A stretch of 64,000 nucleotides of DNA from Pseudomonadota bacterium (GCA_027485695.1 JAIXQO010000003.1:434001-498000); one strand, 5' to 3'; positions 16,869-26,662 are shown, numbered from the stretch's first letter. The notes: generated from the letters alone by a model not told the origin. Made by a program: numbers and translations.

Positions 16869-18161
16869 ATGAAGCGAGGCTGGCTTGAATCCTCGATCCT
16901 GCTCGGTAGCGCAGTCCTCGTGCTGGGCACGTCTTTCGCGAAAGCTGATGGATTCGTGCCCGATTGGGCGAACCTATCGGCGATTGTCGGACATGCGCAA
17001 TCGGCTGTGACACCGACCCGGCATTCTCTTCAATCACACGCGATTCTCAACTGGGAGGCGCGTCCAACGTTAGCCCCGGATCTCGAATTTCGGACGTCGG
17101 GCTGGGCAGGTGGTTTTCTCAAGACGCCCGCGAAGTCTGTCTCGCATCTTCGAGGCGAGGTGAGAGAAGCGTCTTTGCAATACTCCTACTCTGGGCTTGA
17201 AACCGAAGCCGGACAACTCTTCTTGCCGTGGGGTAAGGCGGACGGCGTGAATCCAACCGACTATCTGACGGCCAAGGACTACACGCTCTATTCACCCGAT
17301 GACCTTCGACGCAAAAAAGGTGCGCCAGGCGCACGACTGAAATGGACGCCCATGAGCGGTACGGCGCCGGTTTCGTTTGATGCCGTCTTCATCGCGCGGA
17401 ATGCTCGAAGCACGTTGCTTTTGCCGGCGGATCGAGTGCCGTCGTATTTGACCTTTTCACCCGAAGCATCGAGTGATCCGGATACTGAAGTCGCGCTGCG
17501 GACGACCTATTCTGGAGAAAGCTGGGATGGGAGCGTCTCGCTGTTCCGGGGTTCGAACCATTTTCCTCAGTATGTATTGAATGGTACCCGGATCGAGCCG
17601 CGGTATTTCCGTCGCACGGCCGTTGGAGCCGATTTCTCTCGCTCGTTTCAAAATTGGATCGTGCGCGGCGAGGCGGCGTATTCGATGCAGGATTCACTCT
17701 CGAAAGGTCGGACCGAAGGCGATCATGTCGACGGCGTGATCGGCGTGGAGCGTGGGTTTGAGGATCGCTATCGGATTCTCATACAAGGTCTCTATCGTCG
17801 TTACACGAACTGGGAGAATCCAGGGCAAGACTACCTCGGAACGTCAGTGCTGGACCAAACCGCGAACGTCGGACTTGCCCGATTGAACGCACTTCTCGTG
17901 AACTACCAGAACCGCGGTAACCCGGGGCTCACGATGCTGTTCTCCTATCACGATGAGGCGGATCGTTTTCGCGCTTCGGTGAATTTGATCGGGAATTTCA
18001 TTGGTCGAGATTTTTTGATTCGTCCCGAAGTTTCGCATTCTTTTTTCGAAGGTCATCGGTTGACGTTGGGCGCAGATCTCTATGGTGGGCCACGTGAACG
18101 ACCACTCGGGGCGCTTCGTGATTTCAGTACTCTATTCGCAGAGTGGAAAGTGTTTCTCTGA
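16869..18161 (+). CDS. Predicted outer-membrane beta-barrel protein
   Basis: About 430 residues: signal peptide ending FAKADGF, then alternating polar/hydrophobic strands through to a C-terminal aromatic-ended strand (FAEWKVFL). The segment FLPWGKADGVNPTDYLTAKDYTLYSP resembles the R/K-W-G-x-x-D-x-xNP signature of DUF1302/alginate-export-like barrels. The ATG at 16869 has GAGG four bases upstream; an ATG at 16857 overlapping the previous stop has no ribosome-binding site. Coupled to the LolA-like gene, it probably forms an envelope pair moving lipid or hydrophobic compounds (inference). Confidence 0.75.
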   Translation: MKRGWLESSILLGSAVLVLGTSFAKADGFVPDWANLSAIVGHAQSAVTPTRHSLQSHAILNWEARPTLAPDLEFRTSGWAGGFLKTPAKSVSHLRGEVREASLQYSYSGLETEAGQLFLPWGKADGVNPTDYLTAKDYTLYSPDDLRRKKGAPGARLKWTPMSGTAPVSFDAVFIARNARSTLLLPADRVPSYLTFSPEASSDPDTEVALRTTYSGESWDGSVSLFRGSNHFPQYVLNGTRIEPRYFRRTAVGADFSRSFQNWIVRGEAAYSMQDSLSKGRTEGDHVDGVIGVERGFEDRYRILIQGLYRRYTNWENPGQDYLGTSVLDQTANVGLARLNALLVNYQNRGNPGLTMLFSYHDEADRFRASVNLIGNFIGRDFLIRPEVSHSFFEGHRLTLGADLYGGPRERPLGALRDFSTLFAEWKVFL

Positions 18162-18826
18162 TGGGCCGTACGCACTCTCCGATGAGGTGCGAGGGATGCT
18201 CGATGCACCGCTCGCTCTGTCTTTGTGCAGAGATCCCGCAGATCTGGCTGCCGACCCGAGTTTCGCTGATTGTCCATCGTCGGGAAAACTCGCTGACGAC
18301 AAATACGGCTCGTCTGGCGCATCAACTCCTCACCAATTCGGATTGGTTTGAGCGCGGAGGGGATGATCGTGTGCCGACCGAGGTGCCGATCGATCCAGAA
18401 GAGTCCACGCTCATCTTGTTTCCCAGTGAGGATTCGATCGATCTCGCGGATTGGAAACGTGCAAATCCCCGCGCTCACCGGATTCGTATCATCGTTCCGG
18501 ATGGAAACTGGAAACAAGGTGCCAAGACCCGCAAACGCATCGCGGGCCTCAGTTCAGTACCAGCCGTGAAACTTCCGCCTGGACCTCCGAGCGAGTATCG
18601 CTTGCGCAAGGAACCGCGCCCCGAATGTGTTTGTACTTATGAGGCGATTGTCCGCGCGCTCGGTGTTATTCATGGTGAGACCCTCGCCGAAACGCTCATG
18701 CACTATTTCCGACTCAAGCAGGATCGGTTGCTGTATGCGCGTGGACTGCTTGCGCCGGAAAAAGTTTACGGCGGGCTGCCGACCAGTGCGCGGGAGTTTC
18801 GGGCGGTTGGAAGGTACGAGGAGTAA
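18161..18826 (+). CDS. DTW-domain protein, predicted tRNA-uridine aminocarboxypropyltransferase
   Basis: A 221-residue DTW-domain protein. Four N-terminal cysteines (CEGCSMHRSLCLC) match the metal site of the family; the signature is PDGNWKQG (DGNW in place of DTW) and the C-terminal CVCTYEAI corresponds to the STxEA motif. Characterised members (TapT/DTWD) transfer the aminocarboxypropyl group from SAM to uridine in tRNA (acp3U). The start overlaps the preceding stop as TGATG, so the gene is coupled to the barrel gene although the functions look unrelated. Confidence 0.85.
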   Translation: MGRTHSPMRCEGCSMHRSLCLCAEIPQIWLPTRVSLIVHRRENSLTTNTARLAHQLLTNSDWFERGGDDRVPTEVPIDPEESTLILFPSEDSIDLADWKRANPRAHRIRIIVPDGNWKQGAKTRKRIAGLSSVPAVKLPPGPPSEYRLRKEPRPECVCTYEAIVRALGVIHGETLAETLMHYFRLKQDRLLYARGLLAPEKVYGGLPTSAREFRAVGRYEE

Positions 18827-18880
18827 GGACATTCTTTTCCGGCCCTGAAACTTTTGCGTCAGGTCGTACGTACTCTGGGA

Positions 18881-19420
18881 ATGCGTATCCTCCCCGGTTG
18901 CCTGATTGCCTTGATGTTTTTAGTTGGATCAGCCCGCGCGGACTTTCCGCGTCGAGATGAGTTTCGAGCGGGTCTGGAAGTCAATCTGCTCTGGATCTTG
19001 CCGCCGTTCCGAACCTACGAAGTTCGAGCGTTTGTGGGCGTCGCCTCGAATGTGGAGCTGTCTTTGGGCTACGGGCTACAGAAATGGAGTTACGCCGGTG
19101 ATCAGCTCACACCCGGTACTATTCACTCGGATGGCCTCATCACCGGAGCGCGGTACTATCTGCCGCATAACCGCAATTTCTTGGACTATTCGGCGTGGTG
19201 GATGAAAGACGAATTTGTTCTCGTTGATGGTGAGAAGCGGAACGGTCCCGCTCTTTCTCATGAGTTTTTTGTGGGCCATCAGATCGGCGGAGGGCAATGG
19301 TCCTGGTCGCCTGGAATCAATTTTGGGTTTTATTCCCATCGCCCTTACGTCGCCCCTCGGGATGATCGCGGGATTTGGACGATCGTGCCTAAGATCTCCG
19401 GACGATACGAAGGACGGTAG
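18881..19420 (+). CDS. Small outer-membrane barrel-like secreted protein
   Basis: About 179 residues; a signal peptide (MRILPGCLIALMFLVGSARA) and then strands rich in Gly, Tyr and Trp (VELSLGYGLQKWSYAGD, LITGARYYLPHN, HQIGGGQWSWSPGINFGFY), ending in a strand-like tail. This fits an 8-10-stranded outer-membrane barrel. No family assigned. The ATG at 18881 is preferred to a TTG at 18854 because the signal peptide starts there. Confidence 0.7.
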   Translation: MRILPGCLIALMFLVGSARADFPRRDEFRAGLEVNLLWILPPFRTYEVRAFVGVASNVELSLGYGLQKWSYAGDQLTPGTIHSDGLITGARYYLPHNRNFLDYSAWWMKDEFVLVDGEKRNGPALSHEFFVGHQIGGGQWSWSPGINFGFYSHRPYVAPRDDRGIWTIVPKISGRYEGR

Positions 19421-19445
19421 TTTCTCGGGCTTCGCTCATTGGGCC

Positions 19446-19480
19446 AAAAAAAACGCGGACTCGATGAGCCCGCGCCTTTT
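19446..19480 (-). terminator. Bidirectional terminator between convergent genes
   Basis: Stem CGCGG/CCGCG extended by CTC/GAG with one mismatch, loop GAT. On the minus strand it is followed by eight T, on the plus strand by four T. It lies between the barrel gene (plus) and the metalloprotease gene (minus). Confidence 0.75.
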
Positions 19481-19504
19481 AATGTTAGAAATAGGAACGT
19501 TGAG

Positions 19505-19636
19505 CGCGTTTTAGCCGCGGTTGCATTCGGTCGCTTTGCGCCCTCAAACGCTCCGCGCTCACTCGAAACTTTTAGTTTCTCGTGCCGCTCGCGTCCGCAC
19601 CGCTTCAAAACGCTGTCGCGTTTTAGCCGCGGTTGC
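19505..19636. repeat. 20-base direct repeat, one copy in the 3' end of a gene
   Basis: The 20-base string at 19505-19524 recurs exactly at 19617-19636. The second copy covers the last codons and stop of the metalloprotease gene; the first lies 100 bases beyond its end. This looks like a partial duplication of the gene's 3' end. The bases between do not resemble the gene further. Confidence 0.8.
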
Positions 19637-20504
19637 GCGGCTTGTACCAGCAGAGGGGGCGCACGCCGTAGTACTGACCGCGTTCTTGCGCACAAGCACC
19701 GACGGTCGGATCGCGTGGATCGAAATCTTGCGTGTAATCGACCCGGCAGTTGGCTCCGTTTTGATAGGTATCAACCCGGCATTGGTCTCCCGGATATTCC
19801 TCGGTGAGCGTGTAGCTGACGACCGAGCGATCAGAGGCCAAGATGCTTGGGATGGAACCTTGGCCACCTTCGGCGAGGATCTTGCCGAGCGCTTCGGCTG
19901 CCATAGCAGTGCGCTGGCAGATGGCCGCTTCGTTCGCGTCACGAGGGAAACTTCGTTGGCATCGGGTCGCAACACTCGATGGAACGTTCAAGTTTGCGAT
20001 GTACGAGGTGTTGTTTTCATCTTGAAGAACGCGTCTCATGCACTTGGAGGAGGCGAAATAGTCCGCTTGTCCCTCAGATGCCATCACGTCGCCGGAATAA
20101 GTCGGCGCTCCACCGAGGTGGTGCCCGAACTCGTGGCAGAGGACGAGTGCGAATGAATCCGCGGTGGCCTCTGGGTGCCGAGCCATACCGCCGTACATGG
20201 TGACGATGTAGTCATTGCCTTCGCGGTGGGCAGAAGCGTTGACCTTAGGATTACTCCAGAGACGCTCGATGACCAGGTTGCCTCCGCGGGCTTGAATCAG
20301 CGGTGAATAATACGAAACGGCGCGATCGATGACAGAGTTGAATTCGGTTTCTCGGACAGATTGGACGGAAAAAGCAGAGACCGGATAGCTCATCGTATTT
20401 TCAGGCATGAAGCTCTCAGAGCCTTGATGCGAATGAGCGAATGCGGAAGAGACGGAAACGGATAGCAGCATGCATACGGATCCAGCTAGGTGACTTAGTG
20501 TCAT
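19623..20504 (-). CDS. Secreted zinc metalloprotease-like protein
   Basis: A 293-residue exported protein; signal peptide ends SSAFAHS. The zinc site is VLCHEFGHHLGG (His124, Glu125, His128), and a likely third ligand is the Glu of ASEGQADYFASSKC about 20 residues on, as in gluzincin/M48-like sites. Several cysteines near the active site and in the C-terminal third (CRVDTYQNGANCRVDY) suggest disulfides. Acts in the periplasm or outside the cell; substrate unknown. Shares a 290-base divergent upstream region with the lytic transglycosylase gene. Confidence 0.82.
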   Translation of the reverse strand: MTLSHLAGSVCMLLSVSVSSAFAHSHQGSESFMPENTMSYPVSAFSVQSVRETEFNSVIDRAVSYYSPLIQARGGNLVIERLWSNPKVNASAHREGNDYIVTMYGGMARHPEATADSFALVLCHEFGHHLGGAPTYSGDVMASEGQADYFASSKCMRRVLQDENNTSYIANLNVPSSVATRCQRSFPRDANEAAICQRTAMAAEALGKILAEGGQGSIPSILASDRSVVSYTLTEEYPGDQCRVDTYQNGANCRVDYTQDFDPRDPTVGACAQERGQYYGVRPLCWYKPRNRG

Positions 20505-20795
20505 ATGAACTTCCCCCCATGGAAGTCCGAGGCTTCAATGCCTCGTGATCGAAAAATTACATTACCGAAATGGAACTTTGTAAAGAGAGAGATGGAGATT
20601 TTTTGACAGTGGGAGGCTCCAGAGCTCTTTTTTACATCTTATGTAGATAACGGTAAAAAGGTTAATTTATTTAGTTTAAAAGTGTAATGGTCTCGGGGGG
20701 GTAGCTAATGATTAGACAGTGACCGAAAAGACACCCCTTAAGTTTCAATGGGTTACGGGAAAAATTGTGGCCCAGGCCTTGAACTATATATCCGT

Positions 20796-21620
20796 ATGGA
20801 AACGTTCAAAACCGCATCCATCGGGATCAGCATCGGCGTTATGGCACTCTATTCGGTTTCTGCTCAGGCAGTCCCAGAGTCCCCGACCAAGCGCATTCAG
20901 CACGCCCGAGAACTGATGGGCGGACAATATAAGAAGAGCGTAGTGAAGAACGGCGAGAAAGAGAAACGCATCGCCCCGTTCGTCAAAGCGCTCGTACAAA
21001 AATTCATCCCGAAGGGCGACGCCAAATTGGCCGTTCGCGTATCCCGGGCCATTTTATCTGAATCCCAGAAGCACAACGTCGATCCTCTTTTCTTGGTCGC
21101 GATGATCCAGAATGAGAGCAGCTTCCGCACCAAGCTCGTTGGCGGCGTCGGCGAGCGCGGGTTGATGCAGATCCGCCCGAGCACGGCTCGCTGGATCGCC
21201 GAGTTGCACAAGATCAAGTTCAAGAACGATGACGAGCTTTTTGATCCGGCCATGAACATTCGGATCGGAGTAGCCTATTTGGCTCACTTGAGAAAATCAT
21301 TTAAACGCGAAGGCCAGCTCTATGTCTCTGCTTACAATATGGGCCCAACCAAGGTTCGTAAGCTCATTGACGACGAGATGAAGCCAAGTGTCTACGTATC
21401 GGCCGTCATGAAGCGCTACGTGGCCCTTTATCACGGCCTCAAGAAAAAAGGCGACCTCAAGGGCCGAATCAAAGAAGCTTACGAACGCGTTCGCCAAGTC
21501 ACGGCGGCTCGCAAAGTGGCGTCTGAAACGGAAGAAGCCGCTCCTGCGCAGAACGCAGAAACGGCCCTTTCGATCGAATATTACGAAGACGGCTCTCAGA
21601 ATATTGCCGACGCTGTGTAG
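20796..21620 (+). CDS. Lytic transglycosylase (SLT domain)
   Basis: A 274-residue exported protein (signal peptide ending SAQAVPES). The SLT domain spans about residues 90-220: catalytic Glu107 in MIQNESSF, then GERGLMQIRPSTARWIAE, the family's GLMQ motif, and the AYNMG motif further on. It cleaves the MurNAc-GlcNAc bond of peptidoglycan to give 1,6-anhydroMurNAc. The C-terminal 60 residues are charged and Ala/Glu-rich. The ATG at 20796 is used because upstream ATG codons would precede the signal peptide with an unrelated segment. Confidence 0.9.
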   Translation: METFKTASIGISIGVMALYSVSAQAVPESPTKRIQHARELMGGQYKKSVVKNGEKEKRIAPFVKALVQKFIPKGDAKLAVRVSRAILSESQKHNVDPLFLVAMIQNESSFRTKLVGGVGERGLMQIRPSTARWIAELHKIKFKNDDELFDPAMNIRIGVAYLAHLRKSFKREGQLYVSAYNMGPTKVRKLIDDEMKPSVYVSAVMKRYVALYHGLKKKGDLKGRIKEAYERVRQVTAARKVASETEEAAPAQNAETALSIEYYEDGSQNIADAV

Positions 21621-21706
21621 TAGGCAAAGCGGCAACCAGGCAGTTGGGCAATCAAATCAGGCGACGATCGCTCTGCCACTGTGCCCGGCTGCCCTCGTTG
21701 CCCGGT

Positions 21707-22729
21707 TTAGTGGCAGCCTTGGCTCAATTGACCCAAGATGTATTTTCCAGCTCCGTACACTTGACCCACGTCCATTGGATTGTTCGGGTTAAAGATCGCA
21801 GGCATCGGGCGAGCGATCAGCTCTGGATAAGAGCTCACGGCGCTTGGAAGCGGTCCGTATGGATCGAGATCCACGACATCTTCTTCTAGACCTTGTACTT
21901 CTTCTGCGAGCGGAGGAAGCGACTGTACGATTTGCGATTGCGCGATTTGTGCGCGAGGCGTCGGCGCGAAACCACCGATCGATTGAGACAACCAGCGCAG
22001 GCTAGCTACTTGGCAAGCGTATGCATTGCGGTAGATGCCCGTTGCGATATCCATCGCGGTCAATTCCGCCATGCGTTTCACGGCGAGCATGAAACCGCGG
22101 GACGAACCGAGCGGGAATGCCTGGGTGACCGTGCGGCCGTAGTAGCTGCGCGTTTCGACCGGAAGAATGAGTTGTTCCAGCGGCAGCGCGAGCTGTTCGC
22201 GTGTGAATTCGAACAAGCTTGCTTGCAGTTCCGGACCGAACTGACCGTTACAACGATAGCTTGGGTAGCAGTTCGAGTAGTAGAACGGGATCATGTATGG
22301 GACGTCGAACTCGCGGGCGACGCGTTGGATGTAGTCGTACGACACTTTGAGGAAATAGAGCGTGGTCACGCGATCAGGGATCGCGACGCCGGTTCCATTG
22401 TCGTATGGGTGAGCAGCGAGATCCGCTCTCATTTCTTCGGCAACACGTTTCGTGCGAGCGATCGCCATATAGGTGATCAGTCCGCGGCGTCCCGAGTAGT
22501 CGCGAGTCGCCAGTGCGCGGTCGAGTCCTTCGAGTAGGGTATTGACGGCGGATTCGTTGCGGCCGGTTGCTTCTTTTTGGTAAGCAACGCCGCGATAGAT
22601 TTCGAGATCGCGGGTCACGCTGTCGCACCATTGATAGAGGTGATCAGGGGTCGGGTTTTTCGCTTGCGCGGTGCCTGCGATCGAGATCGCGAGCAAGGCC
22701 AAGATCCAATTTCGTTTCAGCATTTTCAT
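21707..22729 (-). CDS. Secreted protein of unknown function
   Basis: A 340-residue exported protein; signal peptide MKMLKRNWILALLAISIAGTAQA. A strong AAGGAGAA ribosome site precedes the ATG. The mature part looks helical and Arg-rich in the N-terminal half, has a short Cys-containing loop (YYSNCYPSYRCNGQFGPE), and a Pro-rich C-terminal tail ending GQLSQGCH. Nothing recognisable as a family. Neighbours on both sides are also secreted proteins. Confidence 0.78.
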   Translation of the reverse strand: MKMLKRNWILALLAISIAGTAQAKNPTPDHLYQWCDSVTRDLEIYRGVAYQKEATGRNESAVNTLLEGLDRALATRDYSGRRGLITYMAIARTKRVAEEMRADLAAHPYDNGTGVAIPDRVTTLYFLKVSYDYIQRVAREFDVPYMIPFYYSNCYPSYRCNGQFGPELQASLFEFTREQLALPLEQLILPVETRSYYGRTVTQAFPLGSSRGFMLAVKRMAELTAMDIATGIYRNAYACQVASLRWLSQSIGGFAPTPRAQIAQSQIVQSLPPLAEEVQGLEEDVVDLDPYGPLPSAVSSYPELIARPMPAIFNPNNPMDVGQVYGAGKYILGQLSQGCH

Positions 22730-22956
22730 TTCTCCTTTTTAAAAAGCTTTGGGCGATTGAAAGTTGGTTTTTGATTTTCCATCGCTCAAGTGGAGGAATT
22801 ACGGGAATCAATCCAAAAGGGCGACGCGAAAACAGCTCGGTGCGTTAGTTCTTGTAGACGAAAGGATACACGTCGCACTTCTATAACTGAGTGAGATAGT
22901 AAGGAGCATTCTTGATGCGCGCGACTCGAAATCTCGTAGGATTTTTATCAGTTACG

Positions 22957-24156
22957 CTATTCAGGAAATACGAAAAGGATCGCCTGGAACGGCGTCCGGG
23001 CCTGGGTTCCTGCGTTCGGAACTTGGGATTGGATCCACGTTGCTTCTGGCAACGGAAGATCGAAATAACGAATTTGGATTTCTTTTGGGAGCTTTGTCGC
23101 GTCGATCGGGCTTGAGCCTTCGTAGACGACGGGAATCCCGGAGAGGACTTTCATGATCGCTTCGTCGCTCAGTTCTTTTTCCGGCCAGACGTAGTTCTTT
23201 CCGGCTAGATCGCCACCATGTATGCGCAAGGTCGGGCCGTAGGGGAGGATGGCGCGATTTTGGTTGAGGTAGCGTGCGAGTACGAACGTCTCGTAGTGAT
23301 TTTCAAGTTTAGAACAGCTCCAGCGTTTTACCGAGGGGATCGGAGAATCCGGTTCGTTTGAGATTTCTTGAAGTGCCCATGCGATCGTGCCGAGACCCTC
23401 ATTCGGAGATTCGACGATCTTCCAGAAGAGTTTTTCGCCACCACAATGTTTATAAAGATGCATGAAATACAGGAACGATTGGCCGTAGCCTCCGAGCGTC
23501 GCCTCAGTATTCGCGGATAAATCAAAATCGGTCGCAAATCTTGATTGGATCATAAATCCGTATTTCAAAATCACGTAGCTCATGGCGAGTTTTTGGTTCG
23601 CCATCCACTCGAACACGTGCGCGAGTCCTTCGTTGATCCAAAGTTTTTCTTCGCGGTGCACTCGCGCATGAACGCCGTGAAAAATTTCGTGCGCGGCAAG
23701 CGTGTATGCCGCCTCTGGATTCATAAACGTGATCTCAGAAATCGCGACGTCGATGATCGGATCGCCGGCATCGAGCTCCGCATCGGTCTCCGCCCAGAGT
23801 GCGGCTCGCTTTTCATAAGGAGAGGGGAGCGTTGGGAACACCGTGATCGATATTTTGAGCGAGTCGATGTCGATCGCGTTCAGTTTTTTTGGAAAGAGAG
23901 GAAGAATCCGCTCTTTGATCTCTTTCCCCAGGCGTTCAGCAGAGGAAATCAAAGGACTGCCCTGTGTAACGACAGTTCCACTCGAGTGAATGGTCTGAAT
24001 TGTGACTCGGTCGCTTGAAAACAACACCGAGGAATCGCTGTTTGTAGACGACGCGTACACGTTCAGAGGTGTGGACGCGAGAACGACGAATGGCATGAAA
24101 CTGCAAGAAACAGCAGCAAATAGGCTATTTTTGTGTGTTTTCGTGTCGCGGCTCAT
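22957..24156 (-). CDS. Secreted gluzincin-like metallopeptidase
   Basis: A 399-residue exported protein. The zinc motif is TLAAHEIFHGVHARVH (His156, Glu157, His160) with the third ligand in WINEGLAHVFEWM (Glu176), the HExxH plus NEG(x)A pattern of peptidase-MA-like gluzincins. The region before it has a beta-rich N-terminal domain. Acts outside the cytoplasm; substrate unknown. Divergent from the TIGR02147 gene with under 100 bases between starts, so they may share control. Confidence 0.8.
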   Translation of the reverse strand: MSRDTKTHKNSLFAAVSCSFMPFVVLASTPLNVYASSTNSDSSVLFSSDRVTIQTIHSSGTVVTQGSPLISSAERLGKEIKERILPLFPKKLNAIDIDSLKISITVFPTLPSPYEKRAALWAETDAELDAGDPIIDVAISEITFMNPEAAYTLAAHEIFHGVHARVHREEKLWINEGLAHVFEWMANQKLAMSYVILKYGFMIQSRFATDFDLSANTEATLGGYGQSFLYFMHLYKHCGGEKLFWKIVESPNEGLGTIAWALQEISNEPDSPIPSVKRWSCSKLENHYETFVLARYLNQNRAILPYGPTLRIHGGDLAGKNYVWPEKELSDEAIMKVLSGIPVVYEGSSPIDATKLPKEIQIRYFDLPLPEATWIQSQVPNAGTQARTPFQAILFVFPE

Positions 24157-24240
24157 GTTGACAAGAAGTTACAGAATGAATCGAAAAAATTCAAAATAAT
24201 AATGCAGCGAGTTATACATCGAGTTATATCTGCACTCGTT

Positions 24241-25272
24241 ATGAACAACGACGTAGTCAACAACTCAACTGAACTCGACACGCTCGCTCAAGCGAGTGAT
24301 CGATCGTTCGCAGCGCCGACGGAGCATTCGTTGAACGCGAAATCGCGAGTGTTCAGTCAGCTCGTTGAAGAGTCGAGCGAAGATCAAAAGAGAAAAAAAC
24401 TGCCGTCGGTATTCCAGCACACCGACTACCGCGAGTACCTCTCAGAATTTTTCGCGGTGAAAAAAGAATTAAGTCCTGCCTACTCCGCTTCCGCATTCGT
24501 CAGACGCGCCGGCCTGGGCGCGAACTCCCGCGGATATTTAAAACTCGTCATCGACGGCAAACGGAATCTCACTCCGGCAACCGTTCGCGCGTTCTCCGAG
24601 GCGCTCGGACTCACGAGTCAAGAATCGCTCTATTTCGAGAACCTGGTTCACTTCAATCAGTCTGAGAAGGCTCAAGACCGTAAATACTATTTCGAGCGCC
24701 TGTTGGTGGCGAGCCAAGGCGTTCGCTCCAAAAAACTTTTGGTTCTCGAGTCGCAGTATCAGCTCATGAATCACTGGTACATCATGGCGATTCGTGAACT
24801 CGTCGCCATCGAGCAGTTTGTCGAAGACCCGAGCTGGATCGTTCGCGCTCTCAAAGGCGGCTTGTCGACTCTGGAAGTCGAACAGGCGCTCAAAGCACTC
24901 ATGAGTTTGGGACTCGTCACCCGAGATCCTCAGACCCGCAAGCTTAAGCAAAACGAAGGCTTGATGGAAGTGCTTCCCCATGAATTCAGCCCATTTCTCG
25001 TCAATTTCCACTTGGGAATGATCGAGCGGGCCAAAGAGGCGATTCGTGACGACGACTTCTCGCTTCGCACGGCCATGGGAATCACGCTCTCTTGCCCAAA
25101 AGAGAAAATGCCCGAAATCAAAAAAATGATCGATGAGTTCAGCGCGCAACTCCTCGAGAAATTCGGAACGCTGCAGACGGGAATCGACTCGGTCATCCAA
25201 GTCAATTTCCAAGCGTTCCACCTGACCAACCCACGTATTCATCAGAACCGAAAGGAACCGAAAAATGTTTAA
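24241..25272 (+). CDS. TIGR02147-family regulatory-like protein
   Basis: A protein of about 343 residues matching the TIGR02147/DUF4423 family found mainly in Bdellovibrionota and Fibrobacteres: HTDYREYLSEFFAVKKEL opens the domain, then GYLKLVIDGKRNLTP, a helix-turn-helix-like segment, and LSCPKEKMPEIKKMIDEF near the end. Members are thought to be DNA-binding regulators. It has an extra N-terminal stretch of about 60 residues. Start uncertain: ATG at 24241 or 24202, neither with a good ribosome site. It overlaps the next secreted gene by 8 bases. Confidence 0.85.
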   Translation: MNNDVVNNSTELDTLAQASDRSFAAPTEHSLNAKSRVFSQLVEESSEDQKRKKLPSVFQHTDYREYLSEFFAVKKELSPAYSASAFVRRAGLGANSRGYLKLVIDGKRNLTPATVRAFSEALGLTSQESLYFENLVHFNQSEKAQDRKYYFERLLVASQGVRSKKLLVLESQYQLMNHWYIMAIRELVAIEQFVEDPSWIVRALKGGLSTLEVEQALKALMSLGLVTRDPQTRKLKQNEGLMEVLPHEFSPFLVNFHLGMIERAKEAIRDDDFSLRTAMGITLSCPKEKMPEIKKMIDEFSAQLLEKFGTLQTGIDSVIQVNFQAFHLTNPRIHQNRKEPKNV

Positions 25273-26662
25273 GTTAGAATTGAAGCAAAAGTGGCTCTTA
25301 TTGCTATGTGTGCTTCCAGGCATGGTCCATGCCTCGGAGCCCAATCATCCGTATCCTGGATTCCGATTGGAACGTCGAACGGTTCGCACGGCGGTCGGTA
25401 CCCAAGAAAATATTCGTGGTTCTTTCTCGCTCCGGGAATATTACGTCGAGAAAGGCATGCCGATCCCAAGCTCCTTGAGCGTTGAGTCGCCTGCGGTGTC
25501 CTCAGAACTTTCACTGCCATCTCCAACGATCGAGCGTTCAGGAAACGCAGCACAGCCCGTCTCCCCAGCGTTTTCGGCTCCAAGCCCTCTCTTACAAGGA
25601 CCGTTGCTCGCAGGTGGTGGTCGAGTGGGCGGCGGCGAAGGCCCTCGTCAATTCGCAGGACCGCTTTGGGCTCCTCAAGGCGAAGAATGGTGCCTAGCGC
25701 ACACGTCGACGATTCTTCAGACGCTTCGCGAAGAACAAATGAAATCGGTCGAGCGCGGCCAAGAGCAAGCGCAGCTGGAACTCCTCGCATCGCTCCTTTA
25801 TTTGATCAAAAACCGCCTCGAATCACCCCGTGTGGACGTGAACGGTGAAACTTATTCGTACACGCACTCCCTCGCTTACAAGACGGTGTTCTTCTTCACC
25901 TCGACCCTCGAAGAACTCCTCGAAGGTATCGGGCACGATCAAGCAAGTTTCCTGAATACTCTGAACTTCTTGGAGCGTGGATTCGAGTTCTTGGCCGCAA
26001 ACGGTGAACTCCTGGATACCACTGACCGTAAGTTCTACATCCCTTACGTGATCCAGAACCATCAAGTTCCGGTTCTCGAAGCGGATCTCAATCGCCTGAA
26101 TCTCTCGTTCAACTTGCTCGAGTGGTTTTTCGTTGGAGCTCGCGTTCCTGGCTACGATCCTGAGTGCGCGATGCGTGCTCAAGAGTTAATCGATAGCCGA
26201 GGACCGAACGGTTCAACCGCGATCCCTGCCAACTTGGCTGCTTGCTGGAGAGCTAAGCCAGTCTGGCTTGCGTCGCCTAAGAATCAAGGGTTCGTCTCGG
26301 CTCGTAACGTAGACAACGGCGCGTACTACTTCGCCAAAGGTTCCGACTTCGTCACACTTACGATCTTAAAGAGAATCTTCTTCACACTGGAGAGCGAACT
26401 TGGACCAGGTAGTTCTGTGTTCTACCGCCTCTACCAGTGCCGTATGGAATCGATGCTGCCGGTTCGTAACCGCATCATCAATTTCTACGACGGCGATCAA
26501 ACGGTCTACCGCCAGTCCAAGATCCTCTTGAACTACGCGACCGCCGAAGCTCTCAGCTTCGTTCGCCCTGGTCCGAATTACCTCAAGCCTTGCAACTCAA
26601 TTCAAGAGTTGATCCAAGCGGGGCAAACGATTCACCCAGGTGCAGCTCAGCCGCGCCGCTAA
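25265..26662 (+). CDS. Secreted protein of unknown function, coupled to the TIGR02147 gene
   Basis: A 465-residue exported protein, signal peptide ending GMVHASEPN. A Ser/Pro-rich segment (about residues 70-115) is followed by a Gly-rich bit (LAGGGRVGGGEGP) and then a long helical domain with WCLAHTSTIL. Cysteines are few and near the domain ends. Its start lies inside the TIGR02147 gene (8-base overlap), so the two are translated together. No family recognised. Confidence 0.8.
   Translation: MFKLELKQKWLLLLCVLPGMVHASEPNHPYPGFRLERRTVRTAVGTQENIRGSFSLREYYVEKGMPIPSSLSVESPAVSSELSLPSPTIERSGNAAQPVSPAFSAPSPLLQGPLLAGGGRVGGGEGPRQFAGPLWAPQGEEWCLAHTSTILQTLREEQMKSVERGQEQAQLELLASLLYLIKNRLESPRVDVNGETYSYTHSLAYKTVFFFTSTLEELLEGIGHDQASFLNTLNFLERGFEFLAANGELLDTTDRKFYIPYVIQNHQVPVLEADLNRLNLSFNLLEWFFVGARVPGYDPECAMRAQELIDSRGPNGSTAIPANLAACWRAKPVWLASPKNQGFVSARNVDNGAYYFAKGSDFVTLTILKRIFFTLESELGPGSSVFYRLYQCRMESMLPVRNRIINFYDGDQTVYRQSKILLNYATAEALSFVRPGPNYLKPCNSIQELIQAGQTIHPGAAQPRR

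Noticed and set aside
21673..21716. CTGCCACT/AGTGGCAG inverted repeat at convergent gene ends
   Set aside because: The loop is 28 bases and no T-run follows on either strand, so I do not call it a terminator.
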